DNA of 10,150 bases, from positions 1 to 10,150 of the forward strand of contig CAMAYM010000092.1 in the NCBI GenBank assembly GCA_945862495.1. Direction: 5' to 3'. Made by a program: the position numbers and the translations under genes. The notes below the pieces were generated by a model, which saw only the letters and a list, made by a program, of their open reading frames with translations, did not search any database and was not told the DNA's origin. This DNA is from Bordetella parapertussis (GTDB lineage Bacteria; Pseudomonadota; Gammaproteobacteria; Burkholderiales; Burkholderiaceae_B). Positions 1 to 7,156 of the stretch are shown piece by piece (the first letter of the stretch is position 1; each line of letters opens with the position of its first letter).

Positions 1-1
1 A

Positions 2-1183
2 ACCATCGAAGTCAACGAGCCTTTGCGCTTTAAAGGCGTCACGGTTTATCAATCCAGCTTTGATGATGGCGGTAGTCAGGTGGAGTTAGTGGGCTATCCG
101 CTTGCAGGTCCAAGTGACAAGCCGTTTGAGCTCAAGTCACGCGTGGGTCAGTCTAGTGATGTCACGATGAAATCCGCGGCTAAAGAACTCAAGGTTGAGG
201 TGACTAAGCTGCGTCCAATTAACGTCGAGGATTTGTCTGCGGGTGATCCTTCTGCACCCAAGCCCTTTGGAGAGCATGTGGCGGCCGTGACAGGCAGCGC
301 CGCAGGTAAGACCAATAAAAATCTGCGCAATATTGGCCCAAGCGTTGAATACCGCGTGATTGACGCGAGTGGTCAAGCCACGTTGTTTCACAATTACATG
401 GTGCCGGTTGAGCTAGACGGTGCGCGCGTGATGCTGGCGGGTGTCCAGGAGCCTGGGACGTCCGGTTTTCGATATTTGCGTTTGCCCGTTGACGATGAAA
501 GTTCAGTTGGCGACTTTATGCGGTTGAGAGCTGCCTTGGCAGACCCGAAGGCAAGGGAGTTGGCGACTCAACGTTTGGTCGCTAACTATGTTGGTAGTCC
601 AGAGGAGCAACGTGCGTTACAAATCTCTGCCGAGCGGGCGTTGGATACGTTTGCGACGGGAGGATTGGTCGCGATTTCAAATTTTCTAGAAAAAAACGTG
701 CCAGAACCTGAGCAAAGACGGGCGGCAGATATCATTATTCGTTTGCTGGGTTCGTCGATTGCCGAATTGCGAAATGTTGCGCGTGAACGCGCTGGGCTCG
801 CCCCCTTGCCTAACACGCCTGAAAAAATGGATGAAATCGCCGACTGGTCTAGGCTCTCAGTCGTCGCATTGTCGGATTTGGCGCTTTACCCCTCTCCGAT
901 CATGATGACGCTTAAAACCTTTGAGCATGTCCAGGCGAGTGTGTTTCAGGTCAGTCGCACGCCAGGAAAGATCACAGTCTATATCGGCTGTTTGCTGCTA
1001 GTGATTGGCGTGTTTACGATGTTTTATGTGCGAGACCGCCGTATCTGGGTATGGCTGCGCCCTGAGGAGACCTCAGGGGGGACGAGAGTATTGGCGGCCA
1101 TGACTTCACAAAAGCGTACACTCGATTTCAACCGAGAATTTGACCGTTTCAAGCAGGCGTTGAAGCGCCTGAATCAAGCTTAG
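2..1183 (+). CDS. resB: Cytochrome c biogenesis protein ResB (Ccs1), 5'-truncated by window edge
   Basis: Partial gene: the reading frame is open to the first base, so the N-terminal membrane segments lie outside the window. A TTG at 23 is internal, because the codons before it (TIEVNEP, then LRFKGVTVYQSSF) already read as the conserved ResB motif. ResB is the membrane partner of CcsB in System II cytochrome c maturation, which carries heme across the inner membrane and attaches it to reduced apocytochrome CXXCH sites. Visible are the periplasmic domain, the FRYLRLPVDD stretch with the following helical region typical of the long Burkholderiales form (about residues 155–250), a stretch reading HVQASVFQVSRTPGK, and one C-terminal membrane helix (near bases 970–1030) followed by a basic cytoplasmic tail. 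ccsB follows after 40 bases, which fits co-transcription. Family assignment is firm; the N-terminal part cannot be judged. Confidence 0.95.
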   Translation, partial: TIEVNEPLRFKGVTVYQSSFDDGGSQVELVGYPLAGPSDKPFELKSRVGQSSDVTMKSAAKELKVEVTKLRPINVEDLSAGDPSAPKPFGEHVAAVTGSAAGKTNKNLRNIGPSVEYRVIDASGQATLFHNYMVPVELDGARVMLAGVQEPGTSGFRYLRLPVDDESSVGDFMRLRAALADPKARELATQRLVANYVGSPEEQRALQISAERALDTFATGGLVAISNFLEKNVPEPEQRRAADIIIRLLGSSIAELRNVARERAGLAPLPNTPEKMDEIADWSRLSVVALSDLALYPSPIMMTLKTFEHVQASVFQVSRTPGKITVYIGCLLLVIGVFTMFYVRDRRIWVWLRPEETSGGTRVLAAMTSQKRTLDFNREFDRFKQALKRLNQA

Positions 1184-1223
1184 CCATAATGGCAAGCCCA
1201 ACATTGACCAGTGAGATATCGTT

Positions 1224-2555
1224 ATGAATGAACCCGTTGCTGCTGTTGCAAACGATTGGGATGATTTGTCGGAGTCTGGTGATGGACGCATTGAGCGCGG
1301 GCGTCCCGATTGGACGGATGCATTGTTTTTTGTGTTGCTTGCGCTTGGAGCGGGCTTTGCGCTGAATCAATACAGCCAGGCGATGGATATTTACGAGAAG
1401 ACCATTCTGGTCCTCACGGTGCCATTTCTGACATGGCTAGGCTGGCTTTGGCGCCCTCTGCGTACCTTGATGGTGGCGATGGCACTTGCTGCAGGTTTTG
1501 CGATCTGGTTGTATCAAGGGGATTTGGCGCGCGCGGAACAAGCGTTTTTATTGAAATACTTGCTCTCCTCTCAGTCGGCCATTCTTTGGATGTCGGTACT
1601 GTTCGTCGTGGCGACTTTTTGCTACTGGGCAGGCTTTGTGAGTCCGACGGCGGCTTGGTTGGGAACCGCACTCACCTGGGGGGCGGTGTTCGCGGGCTCG
1701 ACAGGGATGTTGGTGCGTTGGCGCGAAGGCCACTTGATGGGCCCTGATTTGGGTCACATCCCTGTCAGTAATCTCTATGAGGTGTTTGTTTTATTTGCGC
1801 TGGTGACTGCGCTGTTCTATTTGTATTACGAGCGCCGCTATGGCACCCGTGCATTGGGTGGTTTTGTCATGCTGGTGGTGACCTCGGCGGTCGTATTTTT
1901 ACTTTGGTATTCCTTTACCAGAGAGGCCTATCAGATTCAGCCCCTCGTCCCCGCGCTGAAAAGCTGGTGGATGAAAATCCACGTCCCTGCAAACTTTATT
2001 GGCTACGGGACTTTTTCGCTTGCAGCGATGGTGGGTTTTGCCTATCTGGTCAAGCAACATGGGCAAACCAAATCTTGGCTTAAGCTTGCGCCTTTGTTTA
2101 TCTTGGGCGTTTTACTTGCAGCCGAACCCATGGTGTTTCGCACCGAGGGCCTGTCCGCAACCTGGATGATTTATTTTGGCATTGGTGCTCTGATTGTCGG
2201 GACGATCTTATTGTTCCGCGCACCCATTGCCGCGCGCTTACCGTCTTTTGAGGTGCTCGATGACATCATGTATCGGGCCATTGCGATTGGTTTTGCTTTT
2301 TTCACTGTTGCGACGATTCTGGGGGCCTTATGGGCCGCAGACGCCTGGGGTGCTTACTGGCAGTGGGACCCTAAGGAAACATGGGCGCTAATTGTGTGGC
2401 TGAACTATGCCGCATGGTTGCATTTACGCCTCATGAAAGGATTGCGTGGCACGATGGCCGCATATTGGGCACTTGTTGGTCTGTTGGTGACGTGTTTCGC
2501 CTTTTTGGGCGTTAACATGTTTCTTTCAGGTCTTCATTCTTATGGTGCGCTTTGA
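1224..2555 (+). CDS. ccsB: Cytochrome c biogenesis protein CcsB/CcsA (heme handling, System II)
   Basis: A polytopic inner-membrane protein of 443 residues. It works with ResB to present heme on the periplasmic side and ligate it to apocytochrome c. The diagnostic tryptophan-rich heme-handling (WWD) motif is at about residues 375–392 (WGAYWQWDPKETW). Histidines in positions expected for heme ligands are at H253 (in KIHVPANF), H400 and H438 (in the C-terminal GLHSYG). An N-terminal acidic cytoplasmic stretch of about 30 residues precedes many hydrophobic helices, and an EGH...HIPVSNLYE loop lies at 168–186. The ATG at 1224 has only a weak purine stretch (GTGAG, 1211–1215) ahead of it. The stop codon overlaps the TTG start of the next gene, suggesting translational coupling. 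Length is within the usual range for proteobacterial CcsB. Confidence 0.96.
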   Translation: MNEPVAAVANDWDDLSESGDGRIERGRPDWTDALFFVLLALGAGFALNQYSQAMDIYEKTILVLTVPFLTWLGWLWRPLRTLMVAMALAAGFAIWLYQGDLARAEQAFLLKYLLSSQSAILWMSVLFVVATFCYWAGFVSPTAAWLGTALTWGAVFAGSTGMLVRWREGHLMGPDLGHIPVSNLYEVFVLFALVTALFYLYYERRYGTRALGGFVMLVVTSAVVFLLWYSFTREAYQIQPLVPALKSWWMKIHVPANFIGYGTFSLAAMVGFAYLVKQHGQTKSWLKLAPLFILGVLLAAEPMVFRTEGLSATWMIYFGIGALIVGTILLFRAPIAARLPSFEVLDDIMYRAIAIGFAFFTVATILGALWAADAWGAYWQWDPKETWALIVWLNYAAWLHLRLMKGLRGTMAAYWALVGLLVTCFAFLGVNMFLSGLHSYGAL

Positions 2556-3757
2556 CGCCAGCTAAACCATGGGTCGTGCTGGTTGCGACCCTAACAGTAC
2601 AGTCCCTTGTTGCGATGGCCTTGTTGAATTTGCCGGTAGTTGCACCGGCAGTGGCCAAAGATGTCGGCATTTCAACGAATTATTTGGGTGCCTATGTTGC
2701 GCTGGCCTATTTTGGTGCAATGATCGCGACCTTGCTGGGTGGCGCAGCCGTCAAACGTTGGGGGGCGATTCGCCTCAGTCAGACCGGACTTGTGTTGGCT
2801 GCGATCGGTTTATTTTTGTGTGCGATCCCAGCACTTGAAACCATTGCCTTGGGTGCGCTCTTTATCGGGGCAGGCTACGGTCCGATTACACCGGCAAGCT
2901 CGCATTTGTTGATCAAATCAACACCACCAGAAAAACTTTCCTTTGTGTTCTCCGTTAAACAGACGGGTGTACCCCTCGGTGGCATGATCGCGGGGGCAAC
3001 AGTGCCTTCCCTAGATATTTTAATAGGCTGGCAATGGGCCTTTGTGTGCGCGGGGATTGCCTGTGTCCTTTGCGCGTGGGCTGTACAGGGCCTGCGTAAT
3101 GGCTTGGATGACGATCGCGATCCGACGGTCAGACCTTCTTTGGCAACAAGCTTTGTCTTGCCGCTCAAGCTTATTTTTAGCCACCGTACTTTGCGCAAAT
3201 TGTCCTATATGTCTTTTATGTTCTCGATCGCGCAGATGGCCCTGATGGGTTATTTGGTGACGTTTTTATATGAGGACTTAGGCTGGAGTTTGGTAGCGGC
3301 GGGTGGCGCCTTGACTGTCGCTCAAGCCGCAGGAGTCTCCGGCCGTATGCTGTGGGGCTATGTCTCAGATCGTTGGCTGGGTGCCACCATGATGTTGATT
3401 GTGATCGCGGTACTGTTGGTGATTGGCGCGATTGGCACTGCCTTGCTGGGACCCGAGTCTTCACCCTGGTTTTTATTCCCGGTGTTGGTGATTTTTGGTT
3501 CTTCGGCGATTGGCTGGAATGGCGTATTTCTCGCTGAAATTGCCAGACAGGCGCCGAAAGGCCAAGCCGGCGTGGCGACGGGTGGCACGCTCTGTATTAC
3601 CTTTTTAGGTGTCATGGTGGGACCACCCATATTTGGCGTATTGGCTAGCATGCTCAGTAGTTATGGCCTCAGTTATGGCGTGCTGTCGGTACTCGGTATT
3701 GTGATTTTGATGTTGTTGATTCCGCTCTATCGTCGACCTACCGAAAGCGCGAGCTAG
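2552..3757 (+). CDS. Major facilitator superfamily transporter, substrate unknown
   Basis: A 401-residue protein with about 12 hydrophobic segments, the normal size for an MFS permease. The loop between helices 2 and 3 carries a motif-A-like sequence (GGAAVKRWGAIR, residues 63–74), and a second copy follows in the C-terminal half (GRMLWGYVSDRWLG, 264–277), as expected for the duplicated fold. Conserved-looking segments FSVKQTGVPLGG (133–144) and the GWNGVFLAEIAR region (321–332) resemble permeases of the CynX/NIMT-like group, but the substrate cannot be read from sequence. The start is probably the TTG at 2552, which shares bases with the ccsB stop (TTGA). No in-frame ATG occurs until residue 22, inside the first helix. 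A CAGG at 2527–2530 is too far upstream to be a convincing ribosome binding site, so translation probably depends on coupling to ccsB. The next gene starts 8 bases after the stop. Confidence 0.9.
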   Translation: MTPAKPWVVLVATLTVQSLVAMALLNLPVVAPAVAKDVGISTNYLGAYVALAYFGAMIATLLGGAAVKRWGAIRLSQTGLVLAAIGLFLCAIPALETIALGALFIGAGYGPITPASSHLLIKSTPPEKLSFVFSVKQTGVPLGGMIAGATVPSLDILIGWQWAFVCAGIACVLCAWAVQGLRNGLDDDRDPTVRPSLATSFVLPLKLIFSHRTLRKLSYMSFMFSIAQMALMGYLVTFLYEDLGWSLVAAGGALTVAQAAGVSGRMLWGYVSDRWLGATMMLIVIAVLLVIGAIGTALLGPESSPWFLFPVLVIFGSSAIGWNGVFLAEIARQAPKGQAGVATGGTLCITFLGVMVGPPIFGVLASMLSSYGLSYGVLSVLGIVILMLLIPLYRRPTESAS

Positions 3758-3760
3758 GTG
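3756..3760 (+). promoter_or_regulatory. Ribosome binding site for the EamA transporter
   Basis: AGGTG lies 5 bases before the ATG at 3766 and overlaps the stop codon of the MFS gene. It supports this start and tight coupling of the two transporter genes. Confidence 0.55.
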
Positions 3761-3765
3761 TCGAG

Positions 3766-4704
3766 ATGACTTCCCCCGCCAACAGTCTGGCAGAGCCAAC
3801 TGCGCCGTCGCAACAGCGTCAATGGCTGGTGGGTTGCGGGATTTTTTTATGTGCCCTGACCTGTTTTTCTTTGCTGGACGCGCTGGCAAAAGATTTGGTC
3901 CACCGCTATTCGGCCCCACTTGTGAATATGGCCCGGTACTCTGTAATTGTGGTGCTGGCTTTTGCTGTATTGCGCGCGAAAGGCGTTTCGGTCCACGCGC
4001 CTAAAGATGCCCGACTGCTGTTGGTACTCCGCGGTGCGATGCTTGGCGTGGTAGGTATTTGCTTTATGCCGGCTATTCAGTATTTACCCCTTGCAGAGGG
4101 CACAGCGATTTATTTTGTTGCGCCTCTGATCGTGGTGATTTTGGCACCTTTTGTGCTCGGGGAGCGGGTGGGGTGGAAGCAGTATGCCGCGGTCTTAGTC
4201 GGCATGGCGGGTATGTTATTGATCGTCAACCCGGGCGGAGAGCTTTCCTGGATCGGCAGCGCGCTGATGTTTACAAGTGCGTGCGCGTATGCGATGGTGC
4301 AGTTGCTCACACGCAAGCTGACCAAGCGCGTAGAAAGTGAACAGATGTTTATTTATGCGGCAAGCACATGCTGGTTCATGGGCCTCGGCGTCATTGCCGT
4401 ATTTTGGCCTGAGGTGTGGCCAACCGGTCGCGATATGTTTGAAATGCTCTTGATGGGCCTGTGTGGGGGCGTCGGTCAGTACTTATTGATCTTGGCCTTC
4501 AAACGTGTGCCGGCCTCGACCTTGGCACCGCTCAATTATTTTCAGTTGGCATTGGCGGTGATGTGGGGCGAATTATTTTTTTCTCAACGCCCAAGCCTGC
4601 TGTCTTTTGCCGGCATCGCACTGATTGTGGCTGCTGGGTTGTCTCTGACCTTGCCCATGTTAATCGCATCCTTAAAAGCCCGCACACTTCGCCGTACGCC
4701 TTGA
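3766..4704 (+). CDS. EamA-family (drug/metabolite superfamily) transporter
   Basis: A 312-residue membrane protein made of two EamA repeats, about residues 22–155 and 163–295, giving roughly ten helices. This is the normal architecture for DMT-superfamily carriers. Typical repeat features are the helix-end PLAEGTAIYFVAP segment with the following LGERVGWKQ loop in repeat 1, and APLNYFQLALAVMWGELFF in repeat 2, where the proline and the glutamate after the helix are characteristic. Members of this family export amino acids, nucleosides, drugs or other small metabolites, but the substrate here is not predictable. The N-terminus (about 20 polar residues) and basic C-terminus suggest both face the cytoplasm. 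The gene sits 8 bases behind the MFS gene and 14 bases before the amidohydrolase gene, so a shared transcript is likely. Several runs of seven T occur in it (3842–3848 and 4576–4582), a base-composition consequence of Phe and Leu codons. Confidence 0.92.
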   Translation: MTSPANSLAEPTAPSQQRQWLVGCGIFLCALTCFSLLDALAKDLVHRYSAPLVNMARYSVIVVLAFAVLRAKGVSVHAPKDARLLLVLRGAMLGVVGICFMPAIQYLPLAEGTAIYFVAPLIVVILAPFVLGERVGWKQYAAVLVGMAGMLLIVNPGGELSWIGSALMFTSACAYAMVQLLTRKLTKRVESEQMFIYAASTCWFMGLGVIAVFWPEVWPTGRDMFEMLLMGLCGGVGQYLLILAFKRVPASTLAPLNYFQLALAVMWGELFFSQRPSLLSFAGIALIVAAGLSLTLPMLIASLKARTLRRTP

Positions 4705-4708
4705 TATC

Positions 4709-4713
4709 AGGAG
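4709..4713 (+). promoter_or_regulatory. Strong Shine–Dalgarno for the deacetylase-family gene
   Basis: AGGAG lies 5 bases before the ATG at 4719. It is the best ribosome binding site in the left-hand gene cluster and fixes this start. It suggests that the enzyme is translated more efficiently than the transporter genes before it. Confidence 0.75.
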
Positions 4714-4718
4714 ATTAG

Positions 4719-5741
4719 ATGAAGAGCTTTTTTCACCCCAAGCAAAAGTTACATCATCCGCAAACGTATTTGTCGCGTGGCAAGATGCGTGTGCCGCAAG
4801 AGATTCCTGAGCGTGCCGAGCAAATTTTAAAAGGCCTTGCCGAGCTCAAGCTGCCCGTATATGAACCCAATGACTTTGGCATGGCGCCTTTGTTGCGCGT
4901 GCACGATGCCGCGTATTTGTCATTCCTTCAACATGCGCACGCCGAATGGAAGCAAGTCGGTCCGGACTGGGGTGACGAGGTGATCTCCAACGTTTATGTG
5001 CGTGAACCGAATGCGCTTCGAGGTGTGTTGGCCAAGGCGGGCAAATACCTGGCCGACGGGAGTTGCCCGGTGGGTGAACATACATGGACCACCGTCTATT
5101 GGGGTGCACAATCCGCCATTGCAGGGGCAAACGCGCTCTTGGCCGGCGATGACAAAGCCTATGCCTTGTGTCGTCCTCCAGGGCATCACACGCGGAAAGA
5201 TGCAGCGGGCGGCTTTTGTTATCTCAATAATGCGGCAATTGCTGCGGAGCTGTTACGGGAAAAATTTAAACGCGTTGTGATTTTTGATACCGACGTGCAT
5301 CACGGTCAAGGTGTGCAGGAGATTTTTTATAACCGTGACGATGTCTTGTATGTATCCGTTCATGGTGATCCAACGAATTTCTATCCTGTGACGGCCGGCT
5401 TTGAGGAGGAGACCGGCGCCGACACAGGTGCGGGATACAACCTCAACTTGCCGATGGCGCACGGCTCAAGCGAAGCCGTATTTTTTGAACGGGTAGAACA
5501 AGCACTGAAAGCGATCGAGGCATTCAAGCCAGAAGCGATCGTGTTATGTTTGGGCTTTGATGTTTACAAGGATGATCCGCAGACCAAAGTCGCTGTGACG
5601 ACCGAGGGTTTTAATCGTCTGGGTAAACAAGTGGCCGCTTTGGGACTCCCCACGCTGGTGGTGCAAGAAGGTGGCTATCACCTTGAGACACTGGCGACCA
5701 ACACCGTGAGTTTTTTTAACGGCTTTCTTGGCCGTGCTTAG
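4719..5741 (+). CDS. Histone deacetylase / acetylpolyamine amidohydrolase family zinc hydrolase
   Basis: A 340-residue soluble enzyme of the arginase/deacetylase fold, close to full length for bacterial class II-like deacetylases and similar end to end to Mycoplana ramosa acetylpolyamine amidohydrolase. All catalytic positions are present: tandem histidines H156–H157 in RPPGHH, metal ligands D192 and H194 in DTDVHHG, the third ligand D281 in LGFDVY, and the transition-state tyrosine Y320 in EGGYH. The family hydrolyses acetyl-amide bonds, usually with Zn. No signal peptide is seen, so it is expected in the cytoplasm. The N-terminal HPKQKLHHPQTYL segment and VHDAAYLSFL (61–70) match the family. 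By my hand alignment to the M. ramosa enzyme, recalled from memory, the acids that bind the polyamine amine (E106 and E117 there) fall on L104 and S115 here. The substrate may therefore be another acetyl-amide. The gene ends the + strand cluster and faces lysA tail to tail. Confidence 0.93.
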   Translation: MKSFFHPKQKLHHPQTYLSRGKMRVPQEIPERAEQILKGLAELKLPVYEPNDFGMAPLLRVHDAAYLSFLQHAHAEWKQVGPDWGDEVISNVYVREPNALRGVLAKAGKYLADGSCPVGEHTWTTVYWGAQSAIAGANALLAGDDKAYALCRPPGHHTRKDAAGGFCYLNNAAIAAELLREKFKRVVIFDTDVHHGQGVQEIFYNRDDVLYVSVHGDPTNFYPVTAGFEEETGADTGAGYNLNLPMAHGSSEAVFFERVEQALKAIEAFKPEAIVLCLGFDVYKDDPQTKVAVTTEGFNRLGKQVAALGLPTLVVQEGGYHLETLATNTVSFFNGFLGRA

Positions 5742-5750
5742 TCTGAGCCC

Positions 5751-7064
5751 TTAATCAGGCAGGCACGTTTCGCCGCGGATCAGATCGGCAAACGTTTCTC
5801 GTTGGCGAATCACATAAAAGCGTTCACCATCGACCATGACTTCAGCTGGGCGTGGGCGACTGTTGTAGTTGCCCGCCATCACAAAACCATAGGCGCCTGC
5901 AGACTCAATAGCGATGACATCGCCTTCATTGAGCGCGAGCTTGCGTGCGCGGGCGAGCCAGTCTGCGCTTTCGCAAACGGGCCCGACCACGTCATACAGG
6001 GTTTGCTCACTAGTGCGTGGCTTGAGCGGCAGGACGCCATGCCAGGCTTCGTACAAGGCAGGACGCATCAAATCGTTCATCGCCGCATCTACAATCGCAA
6101 AATTTCGTGCCTCGGTGTGCTTGAGGTATTGCACAGAGGTCAACAGGACGCCGGCATTACCGACCAAAGAGCGACCTGGCTCAAGGACGAGTTCGAGGTG
6201 GTCAAAACCGCGCGCTTTGAGTTGAGTAAAGACTTTGTCCAACAGTAGCTTGGGCGCGAGTGGCGTTTCATCGTCATATCGAATACCCAGACCGCCGCCT
6301 AGATCCAGATGCTTGAGGGTGATGCCGAAGCCCACGAGCTTTTCAATGAGCGAGAGCAGTTTGTCGAGCGCGTCCAGATAGGGACTCACTTCAGTGATTT
6401 GCGAGCCGATGTGACAGTCAACGCCTACGACTTGAATACCAGGCAACGTGATGGCGAGTTGGTAGGCGCCTGGCGCCTCTTCGATGGCAATACCAAATTT
6501 GTTTTCTTTGAGGCCTGTTGAAATGTAGGGATGTGTTTGTGCATCGACATCGGGATTGACGCGAAGTGATACGGAGGCCACTTTGTTCATCCGCGTCGCC
6601 ACGGCAGACAAGTGTTTGAGCTCAGGAAGTGACTCGACGTTAAAACACTTTACGCCAGCTTCGAGCGCAGCCTGCATTTCCCAGTCTTGCTTGCCGACAC
6701 CTGAGAATACGACTTTGGCTGGGTTGGCGCCTGCAGCCAACACGCGGGCGAGCTCGCCGCCAGAGACGATATCAAAGCCGCTGCCCAAGCGTGCAAACTC
6801 TTTTAGTACGGCAAGGTTTGAGTTTGCCTTCATGCCAAAACAGACTAAGACACGGTTTGGTCCGATGGCTTCTTGGTAGGCGTTCCATGCCGTCGCCAAG
6901 GCTGCACGTGAATACACGTACAGGGGGGTTCCGAGCTGTTGCGCGAGTGTCGACAGCGCAACGCCTTCGGCGAATAGCTCACCATTGCGATAGTGAAAAT
7001 GTGGATATCCAGCAGGGGTGGCAGCGGTTGTCATAGAGTGAGGAGCAGTCATTGAAGCGGTCAT
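5751..7064 (-). CDS. lysA: Diaminopimelate decarboxylase
   Basis: Converts meso-diaminopimelate to L-lysine and CO2 using pyridoxal phosphate; a cytoplasmic homodimer of fold-type III. Numbered from the GTG at 7109 (452 aa), the PLP lysine is K94 in FGMKANSN, the HIGSQ motif is at 233–237, the phosphate-binding GGG at 271–273 and EPGRS at 310–314. The active-site cysteine contributed by the partner subunit is in GPVCES (376–381), and YGFVMAGNYNSRPR follows at 407–420. The start is ambiguous. The GTG at 7109 lies inside a hairpin arm and has no ribosome binding site. In-frame ATGs at 7064, 7052 and 7034 are also poorly preceded. The conserved protein begins near the PHFHYRNGELFAEG segment, so any of these ATGs suffices; I give 7064 as a conservative choice. 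The upstream Met/Thr/His-rich leader looks non-conserved. The gene lies downstream of lptM in the same direction. Confidence 0.96.
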   Translation of the reverse strand: MTASMTAPHSMTTAATPAGYPHFHYRNGELFAEGVALSTLAQQLGTPLYVYSRAALATAWNAYQEAIGPNRVLVCFGMKANSNLAVLKEFARLGSGFDIVSGGELARVLAAGANPAKVVFSGVGKQDWEMQAALEAGVKCFNVESLPELKHLSAVATRMNKVASVSLRVNPDVDAQTHPYISTGLKENKFGIAIEEAPGAYQLAITLPGIQVVGVDCHIGSQITEVSPYLDALDKLLSLIEKLVGFGITLKHLDLGGGLGIRYDDETPLAPKLLLDKVFTQLKARGFDHLELVLEPGRSLVGNAGVLLTSVQYLKHTEARNFAIVDAAMNDLMRPALYEAWHGVLPLKPRTSEQTLYDVVGPVCESADWLARARKLALNEGDVIAIESAGAYGFVMAGNYNSRPRPAEVMVDGERFYVIRQRETFADLIRGETCLPD

Positions 7065-7098
7065 GTTAGGGCTATGGGTATTCGGTGTTGAGTGGACG

Positions 7099-7130
7099 GC
7101 CTCAAGCACAATACAACAAGTGCTTGAGGC
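7099..7130. repeat. Perfect 11-bp inverted repeat (hairpin) between lptM and lysA
   Basis: GCCTCAAGCAC (7099–7109) and GTGCTTGAGGC (7120–7130) are exact complements around a 10-base A-rich loop on the + strand. In the lptM–lysA transcript this forms a strong hairpin just ahead of the likely lysA start codons. No T-run follows it on either strand, so it is not a canonical intrinsic terminator. It could be an RNA processing or stability element, a weak attenuator of lysA, or a protein-binding palindrome. The structure is seen directly; the role is inferred. Confidence 0.7.
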
Positions 7131-7137
7131 TGCGTCA

Positions 7138-7156
7138 CTTGACCACGCCGGTCAAG
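7138..7156. repeat. Second inverted repeat overlapping the lptM stop codon
   Basis: CTTGACC (7138–7144) and GGTCAAG (7150–7156) are exact complements around a 5-base loop (ACGCC). The right arm contains the lptM stop codon (complement of 7152–7154). It lies 7 bases from the larger hairpin, so the lptM–lysA spacer can fold into two adjacent stem-loops. No U-tract follows. Confidence 0.5.

Noticed and set aside
1310..1747. A 145-codon frame inside ccsB on the same strand.
   Set aside because: It overlaps the well-supported ccsB frame, and its translation shows no membrane or domain pattern of a real protein.
3842..3848. Runs of seven T in the EamA gene (also 4576–4582) and in the deacetylase gene (5711–5717) as phase-variable or slippage tracts.
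   Set aside because: The runs are short, sit in Phe/Leu-rich codons of intact reading frames, and are no longer than expected by chance in membrane protein genes.
5719..5735. ACGGC/GCCGT hairpin at the end of the deacetylase gene as a terminator.
   Set aside because: The stem is only 5 bp. The T-run lies before it on the + strand and reads as an A-run after it on the - strand, so neither direction has terminator order.
5802..6248. Long open frame on the + strand opposite lysA (148 codons).
   Set aside because: It is the antisense shadow of the strongly conserved lysA coding sequence and has no recognisable domain or ribosome binding site.
7107..7109. GTG at 7109 as the lysA start giving 452 residues.
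   Set aside because: It lies in the arm of a perfect hairpin, has no ribosome binding site, and the added residues do not look conserved.
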